Source: Paragordius varius (Eukaryota; Nematomorpha). Taken from it: a stretch of 64,000 nt of DNA. The position numbers and the translations under genes were made by a program. Position 1 is the first letter of the stretch, and the number at the start of each line of letters is the position of its first letter. Shown in pieces: positions 24,153-35,149 of this stretch. The DNA lies in assembly GCA_964247055.1 (NCBI GenBank), contig OZ176052.1, forward strand, positions 5,518,001 to 5,582,000, in the 5' to 3' direction. The notes under the pieces are model-generated. The model had not been told where the DNA came from. It worked only from the letters and a program-made list of their open reading frames with translations, and ran no database searches.

Positions 24153-26517
24153 ATGCAACTAATGCTTTACCGAGCAGCTTTGCTAAGGCCTAATGTTCTT
24201 CGGACTGCTTTTATTAATAATAACAATAATAGTAAAAATCATTTAATCAGGAACCTGCATAGTATATTTTAATTAATAAGTTTTAGTTTCTAACATAAAA
24301 TATGCAAAAAGTTTAGGATCGTTTTACAATCCCGCATACAAAAGAACGCTTTCAATCATCCCTGGTGTTTTATTTGTCGGAGGTTTTTTTGGAATTGTGG
24401 TTTGCTATGTGGAATCGGTAAATTTATATGTATAGCCAAAGTTTTATTTTTGGTATAAAAATCCTCAATTTTTTGCCGAAGAGGAGGATGGAAATGGAGA
24501 GCGTATCAAACGGAAAATAACTAATTTTTTTAAACAAATGCCGCCCAATAACATAAATTTGTCCAGTTTAAATGTTGAAGCTAAGCAAGAAAATATTGTT
24601 GATATTAATAATAATAAAGGTGATTAATTTTATAAGAATATCATCGCACTCAATGTTTTGTTGAAATAAATAAAATTTATTATTTATTTTTTATTACATA
24701 GATTTTCCTTCGCATTCAGACTACATTTTGATAGGGGCAGGGTTAGCATCTTTTGCGGCAGCACGGTCTATTAGAATTAATAATCCAAACGCAAAAGTAT
24801 TAAAATTAAATTTAAAAGTACACTTTTCAAGATTTTTTAAGTTCGACACTTTTAATATTATATAAAAAATATATTATTATAATTGAAGCTTAATTATAAT
24901 AATAAACTTTTCATACATATACATTATAATTACTTTTAATATGTTAAAGGAATTTCATCCTTAATCCTTTAATTTTCAAATATTTTGAATCTCAAAACAA
25001 TCGTTCACCATGTTAATATTTCTGGGCTGAATTAACTTATAATTGTAATTAATTTTTTTTAGTTTATTCATAATTTCTGTTTATTTACTACAATTTAATG
25101 GAAATAAACGATTTTTGTTTTTGAGTTACTGGTAAAAAATGTATTTAAATAAAAATTTAACACTTCATTACCTTTTCTTTTGTCAAAGTTTACCTTTAGA
25201 CTAGTTGTATATCCCAGAGCTCAATTTCGCGAATAAAGTACAGTTTTGAAAGTTATTTTATTATTTATTAACATTGTTTTCATGCATTAGATAAAGCTTA
25301 TATTTTTTACAGTTGAGCCTAAAATTGAGATAGCTTCAAAACGATTGAAACGAACAGCTGATATTAAAATCAAATTATATTAAGTTGCTGGTAAAATGTA
25401 GCCTGAAAGCTTCATAAAGTTAATTATTTACACATCTTAACCATAATATACATTTGTTCTCCTGTTGCATTAGCGATTGCAAAAATTAATAATGGCGGCC
25501 AAAAAGTTGGGAATGGAATTTTTACATTGTTATATTTTTTAAATTATTTTGTAATATGCCCTTAAAAGGCTAAAGAAAGAATTTTTTTAAAATCGGCTTA
25601 ATATCCTACATCCTTTTTAAGATATGCAAATTTTAAATCAAAACTATCCCAAAAGGTAATGGACTGTTAATGAAAGAAGTCTTAAAGATTAAAAAAACGT
25701 TATTATTTAATAATTACACAAAAATATTTCCGAAATCACAGGTAATATAACTGCAAAAAGGATAAGCTAACGCTAAAACATATATTTAACATCAACAATT
25801 AATAATTAATTTTACCTAGTTACATAAGGATTAATTTATTTATAAAAGTATAAACGCGAATTTGAAATTTTTTAAGGGTGATGAAGTGTAAAGTGTATTC
25901 GTATCACTTCAATTTGCAAATTTTATCCATGCGTTTTTCAGTTTTTGATTAAAAATTTAGATACTCATGATAGGCGATGAAGAGGAGAGACCATACATAC
26001 GCCCACCCCTTTCCAAAGATCTTTGGTTTGAAATTGATGAAAATTTAAGTTTGGACCTAAAATATAAATCATGGTCCGGAAAATCTAAAAGGTTAGATAA
26101 TTATCAATTTCGGTAAGAGTTATTCTTTAAATTCAAAAAAAACATTTCTCAGAACAAATTTGTCGGAAATGTTTATTTGATTCAAACAGTTTAATTTAGT
26201 GTCATTAAATGAATTTTCTGGTTTAGATTGCTTCTGCAAAATCTATAAAAACCATTTGTTATTAGATGCATATTTTATTGTTTGTTTTTGTAAATTTCCA
26301 ATAGCATTTATCTCGAACCAGCAATGTTTTTCGATAAAATTGAAGATTATGATAAGTTGGAGCGTGGTGGAATATTTCTTGCTAATAACACAAAGGTAAC
26401 ATATATTAAATGTTTCTAATGCTGTTTAAAATGATAAAAGCCTTTATATAATAAGAATGAATGATTGATATATCGCTTTATTTTAAAAAATATATTTTCT
26501 ATGATTACCCTTTTAAT

Positions 26518-26561
<44 letters not shown>

Positions 26562-29500
26562 TTTAAATTTTATTTATACTTGATAATTTTGCAATAATTT
26601 TAATTGTTGTTTTACAACCTATTAATTCAAACTGCGACTTATAAATTAGTAAACCTTAGATAGCGAAGCTATATGAAATAGCCCAATTTTGTAAAAAAAA
26701 TTGTTACCTTTATATTATATTACCTAGGTTACCAATTTAGATATGTCAAATTTGACTCTCACATTAAACAATGGGAAAACTATTAGCTTCAAAAAATGCC
26801 TAATCGCTACCGGTAAAGACCTTAAAACAATCTAAGAATTTTTAATTAATCACAATAATTTAGAATCTTTAAATTTATTTAAAATTAGGTGGTACTCCCA
26901 AAAAGTTGGATTGTTTAGGCGAAGATACGAATTCACAAACTCATATTACTTATTTTCGAACGGTAATACTTTACAGTAATAAATTTCATAAGAAAATTTA
27001 TTTTAGTAAAAGGTTAACTAATTATTTTAATTTCTTTCTAATATTTATATTTATCACAATAGGCCAAAGACTATTTAGATCTCATAACGCGTCTTCATAA
27101 CTTTTGCGAAAAAGTTAAAACAAATGACACTAAATCTAAGAAAACTGTTGCCATTTTAGGAGGGGGATTTTTGGGTTCCGAATTAGCCTCTAGCATAAAT
27201 CACAAATGTAAAATTTTTTTTACTTTATTTAAGTTGTCAAAAAATTTGTTTATATTAACAAACCGAAGCTTATAACTTTTTGATCGTTTGCAAAAAAATG
27301 TGCGGCGGTTCATAACGATAAAAAAATTAAATAATTTTTTGAATTTCAACCTTCAATATTGTTTTCTAATTTTTTTTCATTCTAAAAGTACATTTTATTT
27401 CAATATTTTTCAGTCTTATTGTGAATATGTAAATGATTAAGACGAGGAGAATTTTTTAAAATTTTCTAAGCGGAACCAAAGTTATTTTAACTGTAATCGT
27501 TCTTTTCATTATAAGAACGAGATCCATAATCAAAAAAATATATGTTAAAAATTTTTTTTTACCATAAATGTGAAACATTGTGTTTTATACAAAAGCATAT
27601 TCTTATATAATTAGTAGAAGAAATGAATCATCTCATAATTTGTATATAATCTTTCTTAAAGCAGCCCCTTATTAATATTTATGTATATGAAAGTAATTTT
27701 ATTTCTATAGTCCATGAAGGCATAAATACAATACAAATTATTGCCGGCGATGGGATTTTATCTAGAGTTTTGCCTCAATTTTTATGTCAATGGGTTACAT
27801 CGATAGTCAAAGACTGTAATTATATTTTATCACGTTTTTTTATAAAATTATAATATATACGCATTTTCGTAAAAAATATAATATAAATATTGTTTATTGA
27901 ATTAATATACATTTATAAACTAATCCAAAAATAATATTTGTCATTTTTTCGATGCATAAATTAGACGGTATCCAAATCATACCTCATTCAAAAATAAAAT
28001 CCGTGGCATACGATAAAACAAAGGACAATATATCATTAGAATTAACGAATTCACAAAAGGTATACTTTTTGTTATTAACTTACAAATTGCCTTATTTTCT
28101 CTTGATTATAACCATTTATCTCGATAAACCTGATGTATTTTATTCTTTATTTTATATTTTATAAATGATAGTTTTTATAAGCGAAAATGTTTTTAATACA
28201 AATTTCTAAGTATTTTTATTTTTTAATATGTATTTCGCTAAAATTCATTCCTCTTATATGGAACATTAAGTAAAGTATATCATCACGTAAATGCTTATAT
28301 AGCTATTGCTATATGGAATAATTGTTTTAGATTGGAACATTATTTTAATTTATATAATACCGGATTTTCTCTTAAAAATACTTTATTCGTTAATATTAAG
28401 TTTTAAAATATATTTTTTCAAAAAACAGTTATCAAACCTTGATTTTTTCTATATAACTTATATAGTAATTGTGAAGGCTGTAATTGAATTTGTTACCAAT
28501 TTACATCTTAATTTTTTATTTCGTTACCCAAAACGATAGGTACATCAAATTAATTAAGGTTTAAAAAAAATGATTTTCATTTTTTAAAAAATATTTGTCT
28601 TTAGCTTTTACGTTTTGGTTTTATATTTTATTTTTTAAAATAAATTTCTTTATGTATTATGGTCATTCTTTATTGTTTTGTCTTTTGCAGGGGATATTTT
28701 TTATATTAACAATAAAATATTAAAAAACATTAATAATGTATGGATGTAAGAAAAGAAACTGCGTTAATTTTAATTTTATAAGAAAAGTATATTATCGAAA
28801 TCATATTAATAAGCTTAAAAACTCTGTTTAAAACTATTACCAATTTTCCAACGCTACCTATTATTCTTAATAAATATATGTATTGAAATGTAACCTCTTT
28901 TTCCGTTTATGTATGTTAGATCGAATGTGATCATGTCATAGTTGCAATCGGTATTGAGCCGAATCTCAAATTTCTCAAAAATTCTGCGTCTTTTTTGAAA
29001 GTTGACAAAACTTTACGATATACTGATAATATTTGGGCGGTATATTTTATTTATTTTAATTTTTATATTTGTGGTTTATAATTTTTAGTGCAAATTATTT
29101 TAGCGATACTTTATGATATACCATTTACAATTCAAATTCACCCTTAAACAATTCAAATTTACTCTTGAACGATTTCAATTCACCCTTAAATAAAAATATG
29201 TTTTTTTAAGATTAAAATTTACCTATATTTTTATATATTTTTATATATTTTTAAAAAATAAAATTATGTTAAAATTAAAATAATATTGAAATAATAATAA
29301 ACTATGCCATAAAAAACACATAATTTATTTTTAGGGTGAATTTGAAGTGTCCAAGGGTGAATTTGATTTGTTTAAGGGTGAATTTGAACTATAAATGGTA
29401 TACTTTAATAAATGTTAGGCTGGAGATGTTATGATGGTTGAGGATGAGAATCAAAAAACAGTTTATCATCAAGAACATTATGATAATGCGACAAATAGTG

Positions 29501-32500
29501 GCCGTATTGCAGGATATAATATGAGTTCTGATGCCTTATTAGATGGCGTTAAGAAAAACCCTCTCGCGTTAGACACCCAACTCTCTTCGTTTTGGTAATA
29601 ATTTATATATAAAAACCCTATCTGAACACCCGATTGAATTTTATTGTCGATAGAGTTCTCTGAACTATAGCTAAATTGTTTTTTGGATAAAAAGGGACAA
29701 ACTTTAAAACTTAAACAAAAGCGTAGTTTGATTACCATCGTTATGATTACACTATTTTCTTCCATACCTCACCATAAACATTTTTATTTCATTGCGAAAA
29801 AGTTAAATCATAAATCATAGGTTATTAAATTACACATAATTTGCATTATGATACATTTACATTTTGATGAATTGATAAAATGTTGCATTTTAATTTTTTT
29901 TTCGTTTCAGGACTGACATTGGACCCAAAATTGGGTTCGAAGGGGTCGGTCATGTCGATTCATCTTTAACAACTCTGTCATACTTTGCTAAAGATATAGA
30001 TTCCGATGATAGCAATAAAAAACCAATGTTCAATACAACAAATGCAGAAAACGAAGTTATAGATAGAAAAATTTAGCTTAATAGATTTTGTGACGTTTAC
30101 AGTATGCATTTTAATGTATGTTCAGTAATTTTATTGCCAGTCCAATAACATAAATGGTTTATCAAATGCGTAAAATACTGACCCACGAAATTATTTCGTA
30201 GTACACATATGAAAGAGGATTGACGTGAGAATAAACATAGGCTTTAATTTGATGGATATTTCGTAATGTTAAATTTGAATATTATAGAAATTTATGTTAA
30301 CATTTGTAATATTTTAGAGTGATACAAATGTAATATCAGCAAATTAATAATAAATTTATTAATGTTTCGTTAGATTCATCTGTTGTTACGTATTTAGATG
30401 CGGAATTTTGTGTGTTTTCTTTGATAAATTAATAAATAGTAAAATACGTATTTTAAAATTTTTTATGTTAATTATTCCTAAATTTAATAATATATATTTT
30501 CAACATGCTAAATACCTGTATTAATTAATATTGGTATTATAATTTTATATAGTTGTTATTACTAATTAAAAAAACACAGGTAAATATATATTTGTGAAAA
30601 TTAAGTAGAATTTAGATTTTTGTCTTTTATGTTTTGCATTAGCATACAGGTAAAAATGGATGTTACGGTTTTAGGTTTGACATTTTATTTTCGAATCCAA
30701 CTTATATTTTAACAAACACCTTATGTCACCAAAGATTGAAAATAAGATCAAAATATAACCGCAATTTTTACCTGTATTTATTACAATGTCCAAAATATGT
30801 AGGTTAATTACAATTAACAATGCAAACCCCAAAAAATTTTTTTTACTAAATTTGTTAAAAACCGCAATTTTTACCTGTATTTATTATAATGTCCAAAATA
30901 TGTAGTAGTTAATTACAATTAACAATGCAAAACCTAAAAAACAAAAAAAAACTAAATTTTTACTAAATTTATTAAAAACCGCAATTTTTACCTGTAGTTA
31001 TTAAAATGTCCAAAATATGTAGTAATTGATTACAATTAACATTACATAATAAAAAACAAAAAAAATTAATTTTGACTAAATTTAAAAATCAAATTTTTAC
31101 CTGAGTAAATTGTTTGAAATACTTAAAAATTATTAATAATTAACAATGCAAAACATAAAAGACAAAAATCTAAATTCTACTTAAATTTTCACAAATATAT
31201 ATTTACCTATGTTTTTTTAATTAGTAATAACAACTATATAAAATTATAATACCAATATTGATTAATACAGGTATTTAGCATGTTGAAAAATATTTAGTAT
31301 TAAATTTAGGAATAATTAACATAAAAAATCTGAAAATACGTATTTTACTATTTATTAACACTGGACAACAAATTTTTCTGCCATTCGAGTTTTTTGAATT
31401 TTCTAATATTTAGTATCATTTTAACAATAAATCTGAAATAAAAATTATAACTCGTTGGAAGAATTTTGTATAATTTGATTTTTTTGATTATGCGCCCTCT
31501 TTATCAAAATTTTACTAAAAAATGTTTTTCTTTGAAAATATACAAGTAATGCCCATTTGTTATATATCATTCGAAAGAGTAATAAAAACTCTATAAAATG
31601 CATAATAATATGTATTACATCGACAGTTAATATTGGACACAAAGAGCGACAAACTCGCGAAGCGAGAGCATTTTTTTTAATTATTATATTTTTAAAACTA
31701 ATGGATGAAAATGGCTCAAACTTTGTTTAGATGATGATGAATGTGCAAAAATGATAACACAAGAAAGTTTTTTTGAATAAAACATTTTTTTATTGCTGTT
31801 ATGTCACTCAAAACAGCCATTTTTAAGTTTTTTGTTTTTTAAAAACTACCATCTCATCAATATTAATTTATTTTCTTTATAATGTTAATTTTAAAGATAA
31901 AAAAAAATTTTAAGGTATTTTTGATCTTTTATAGCCATTATGTAATAAATTTTCAGTTATAACTATGCATTTTAGTATCCACTAGGTAAAATATTTATGA
32001 TAATAATAATTTTTATTAAAAAAGCAAGCCAAAAGCTTTTTCAAACATTTTTTTTAAATTAAATACTAATATATCCCTAATAATTATATTAAAATAATTT
32101 ATATGATTTTCAAATTAGTTTGAAAGTGAAAATTCTTGACTTATTTAAGGATTGAAAATTTCGACCTTTTAAATCCAAATAACTTTTACATCCGATTGAT
32201 TTAAATGACTTACTACCATTTAAAATATGCAGTTTTTTGCGCTCTTTCGAATGATATAAAATACTTGGCTTCATATCTTAAACTTTTAATTTTTGAAATT
32301 TCGAGTTTAATGTTAAATCGGGGCCAAAAATTATCAATAAACTCTAATATAAGAAAATTCTTCCAAGCTAGACCAATTTTCTTTTCAGATTTACTAATTA
32401 TGTACTTTAATTAAATTAATTTTAAATTTACAAGAATGGCAGTTAAAAAAAGTTAAAATTTGTTGTCTAGTGTAATTTATCAAAGATAAAAACACACAAA

Positions 32501-33774
32501 ATTCCGCATCTAAATACGTAACAACAATATTACAAATGTTAACATAAATTGCTATAATATTCTCAAAATTTAACATTACAAAATATCCATCAAATTAAAG
32601 CCTATGTTAATTCTCACGTCAACCTCTTTCATATGTGTACTACGAAATAATTTCGTGGGTCAATATTTTACGCATTGGATAAACCATTTATGTTATTGGA
32701 CTGGCAATAAAATTACTGAACATACATTAAAATGCATACTGTATTATTGCGTTTATTTATATGACCCATTTTATGTTGCTGTTTTTGGTTTGTTAATCTG
32801 GTCAATAATTACTGTTAACGGTAACTTTACTTATCAATAACATATACGATAATTGTTTTTAAGGTTTTTTTCGATTTAATAATAAAATATTTGCGTAAAG
32901 GGAACTGATACGGCTTAAAATAAGAAAGACAGATAAAACTTCAAACTTATTTCAAATTCACAAATGAAAATGGATATTTTCTAAATCTGAGCAAATAATC
33001 ATAATGTATAGCCATATCTTCTTATTTCCACATATTGTATATGAAACTACCGAATTTTCCGTTTTAATTTAATGGTTTAATGTTAAAATTATATTAATTG
33101 ATCTGTACGGTGAAAATAGGTCAATGTCGATGACGTAAATTACAAAAAAGGTGTAGTTTTTTACATGGATAATGATCAAATAGTTGGAATATTGACTGTC
33201 AACTTGGATGGTCAACAAGATGTTGCTAAAAGGGTATGGAAAAAAGCGATATATTTAATAATTTAACATAAAAATTAGATATTTTTTAAAACAATATCTT
33301 AGGGATTGAGTAATTTTTTATACGATATATCACCATAATAATAATTTAAATAATTAAACAAAACGTAAAAGTTAAAATACAAATATTTATTTTAAAAATA
33401 CAGCCATACTTTTATCAAACCCCAATTTTTTTTATATATCTTTTAATTAGAGTATGTTACAGATTTACATCTCTATACCATATTTTGCAACTCAAAAAAA
33501 GGTTATATTGAAAAATGAAAGTTTTGAAAAGTATGGATGGCTGCTTTAATTAAAAAAATATTTTCTTTTTTTTGTTTTGTCTTTATTATAAGTTAAATTT
33601 TTAATGTAACTATGATCGCAATTATATAAGATAATCTTAATATATATTAATATTTTATAGATTATTAAAATGAATACGAAAAACCCAAATGTGGATGAAT
33701 TAGCAAAATTATTTGATATATACGATTTACCACACGATAAAGCCATTGAAAATGAAGGCCTCCCACCACACTAA
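24153..33774 (+). CDS. AIFM1: Apoptosis-inducing factor 1, mitochondrial
   Basis: This is the FAD-dependent NADH oxidoreductase of the mitochondrial intermembrane space, needed for respiratory complex assembly and caspase-independent death. Sixteen exons join in frame to 625 residues: 24153-24261, 24317-24417, 24442-24619, 24702-24796, 25961-26091, 26305-26395, 26728-26812, 26889-26962, 27063-27207, 27711-27815, 27965-28059, 28920-29039, 29419-29594, 29911-30055, 33120-33233 and 33661-33774. An Arg-rich mitochondrial leader comes first. A membrane anchor (SIIPGVLFVGGFFGIVVCYV) follows. The FAD Rossmann motif is DYILIGAGLASFAAARSIR, then RPPLSKDLWF. The NADH motif is ILGGGFLGSELA (about 320-330). 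NIWAAGDV and the C-terminal domain (FWTDIGPKIGFEG, GVVFYM, ELAKLFDIYD) complete it. The border after exon 2 needs an intron of 24 bp or less. Family length is about 613. Confidence 0.95.
24418..24441 (+). other. Candidate ultra-short intron in AIFM1
   Basis: Between CYVES and FYFWYKNPQFF the plus strand carries a GTAAAT donor and, a few bases later, TATAG and then CCAAAG. Read through, it adds an in-frame TAG stop. Removing 24 bp (to AAAG) or 18 bp (to TATAG, leaving Pro-Lys) restores the AIFM1 frame. Both are multiples of three, so a stop in a decayed or mis-assembled allele is the alternative. Confidence 0.5.
25156..25671. mobile_element. Foldback element (family D), AIFM1 intron
   Basis: It starts TTTAACACTTCATTACCTTT and ends CCAAAAGGTAATGGACTGTTAA, a decayed inverse of the start. 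The inside carries GATTGAAACGAACAGCTGAT, which recurs in other copies near 47030 and 59450. There is no coding frame. The element is in the intron after AIFM1 exon 4. Confidence 0.75.
26517..26560. repeat. TA microsatellite
   Basis: A run of about 20 TA units in the intron between AIFM1 exons 6 and 7. Confidence 0.9.
29118..29402. mobile_element. MITE with repeated subterminal motif (family E), AIFM1 intron
   Basis: The left end is ATACCATTTACAATTCAAAT. The right end is GAACTATAAATGGTATA. Each end carries three spaced copies of a roughly 20-bp unit built on AATTCAAATTCACCCTTAA. They point inward on the left and appear as AAGGGTGAATTTGA on the right. At 285 bp it is noncoding. It sits in the intron before AIFM1 exon 13. 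Confidence 0.85.
30431..31356. mobile_element. Inner palindrome 1 with tandem repeats at its centre
   Basis: The arms pair from AATAAATAGTAAAATACGTA to its inverse. They share AGCATGTTGAAAA, and TTTGTGAAAATT plus AGTAGAATTTAGATTTTTGT in inverted form. The centre (about 30755-31100) is a three-fold tandem repeat of a 100-120 bp unit that contains AACCGCAATTTTTACCTGTA and GTCCAAAATATGTAG. Confidence 0.8.
30755..31100. repeat. Three tandem units of about 100-120 bp
   Basis: The unit AACCGCAATTTTTACCTGTA begins near 30757, 30860 and 30977. A fourth, decayed start (AAATTTTTACCTGAG) is near 31085. Each unit also carries TGTCCAAAATATGTAG and AATTACAATTAACA. The repeats lie at the centre of the palindrome at 30431-31356. 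Confidence 0.8.
31359..32472. mobile_element. Inner palindrome 2 (CACTGGACAACA ends)
   Basis: It starts CACTGGACAACAAATTTTT and ends with the inverse CACTAGACAACAAATTTT. The arms also share CTGCCATTC, TTGGAAGAATTTT and ATATCATTCGAAAGAG over several hundred bp. It is noncoding at about 1.1 kb. It abuts inner palindrome 1, separated from it by two bases. Confidence 0.8.
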
Positions 33775-34014
33775 ATAATAAACATTGCAATTATTATAAC
33801 AATTATAAAGCATCTCGTATCCAATCATACATCAATCATGTTGTTTATAAAATAAATTTTTGAGACAAATATGGCTTAAACTTGTCTTATGTATCATTTT
33901 CCCAATAATTTAAACCTAAACGGTAATACCCTATTTTTAGCAGGTAATATAACAAAAAAATGTAAAAAGATTATAAGATAAGTAATATTTCATACGATAT
34001 TAACATATTTATTA

Positions 34015-35082
34015 TTAATAGCTGGCTAATACATTATAAAAATGATAAATTTCCTCTTTATCGTACATGGCTACTTCTGTACGACAAACTCCACAATAAA
34101 CTTGTTTATAGATGTCACCATTAACCATTTCATTGTCCGTAGATTTGGAATCAAGTGCTTCTCCTACAAAATAAATTGAAATATTCGTATTTTAAATAAG
34201 TTACAAAAACTATCAAATATCATACCTTGTTTAACGAATTCGATAAAATTGTTGTTGTTTAGGTTTTTATGCCTTTTCGATTTCTTTTTATGGTTTGTTT
34301 CAAGGGAAGGGTATGTAATGGTTTTAGTTTCATCAATGTCACAATTTTGAACAAACATAGCTCGATACTGTGATTTATAGGTTTCATGCCTAATTAAAAA
34401 TATTAAGTTTGGTAAAATTGTAAAAGGTATAAGAAAAAGATATAAAATATTTTCCAGTTCCTTAAAAACGGACAATTTCTGACAAACAAACCTTGACAAA
34501 GATATTTAAAAGTATAAATTTGGTTAATTAGGTCATATGTCATTATAGATAATTTTGTTGTTTTTGTTAGAAGAATCATAAAACCACGATTGATAATTAC
34601 CGTTGGCAGTCTAAACACAGTAATGACATGCAACATGGACAATTTAAAACAGCATCTGAGTTGGGTAGTGGTTTATGTTTCTCACTTTTAATATATTTTC
34701 TTCGAACATTGTTTATCCAATCCTCATTTTCCTCATCATTATTGTTATCGTACAAAAAATCGTCCTCATGCGTTATAAAAGAGTTGGGGTTAGTATTGGT
34801 CCCTTCATTTTGATGATGAGACTGTATGAGGTTATCTTCATAATTTTTGCAAATTTCATTTAACTCATTGGACATGGTTTGTTCAAAAGATTGGACACTT
34901 ATTTTATCCAGGCTTTCGTTTGATTTGAAATGTCGAATACCATTTTTATCACGTAAAAATATATCCACATCAGGAACGTCATTATCCGAACTAAATAAAA
35001 CATTAACAAACAAATACCTTAGCGAAGATTCTTCCGAATTCTCATCGCATAAATAATCCCAATCTATTTGAGATTTATCCAT
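34015..35082 (-). CDS. EAPP: E2F-associated phosphoprotein
   Basis: This nuclear phosphoprotein is linked in vertebrates to E2F-dependent transcription. Three exons join in frame to 264 residues: 35082-34601, 34389-34226 and 34163-34015. The N-terminal half is acidic and variable (DDFLYDNNNDEENEDWINNV). The conserved half begins PNSDAVLNCPCCMSLLCLDC, then QRHETYKSQYRAMFVQNCDI. A basic KKKSKRHK patch follows, and then YCGVCRTEVAMYDKEEIYHF. The paired CxxC motifs fit a zinc-binding fold. The last residues (FYNVLASY) match the family's C-terminus. A minus-strand AATAAA lies within about 10 bp of the stop codon, so the 3' UTR is very short. The gene is head to head with TMEM214. Confidence 0.93.
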
Positions 35083-35149
35083 TTAATTTTTTAGATCATA
35101 TTGTGCGCCCTACGCATAAAGGTTTTATTTAAAAAAGACACGCTGCATT
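35083..35149. promoter_or_regulatory. 67-bp gap between divergent start codons (EAPP / TMEM214)
   Basis: This gap separates the start codons of EAPP (-) and TMEM214 (+). It must hold both 5' UTRs and any shared promoter, unless transcripts begin elsewhere. It contains TTTTTTAGATC on the plus strand, a possible acceptor-like site, and no clear core promoter motif. Confidence 0.6.

Larger units (their letters stand above)
30100..32741. mobile_element. 2.6-kb TA-flanked foldback element with two palindromes inside (AIFM1 intron)
   Basis: The ends are CAGTATGCATTTTAATGTAT and its inverse, flanked by TA (30098-30099 and 32742-32743). The outer arms (30100-30430 and 32473-32741) match over about 270 bp, for example ACGAAATTATTTCGTAGTAC and TTTAGATGCGGAATTTTGTG. 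The left arm has about 70 bp not found in the right. Between the arms sit two further palindromes back to back (30431-31356 and 31359-32472). No transposase is encoded. The whole stack fills the 3.06-kb intron before AIFM1 exon 15. Confidence 0.85.
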
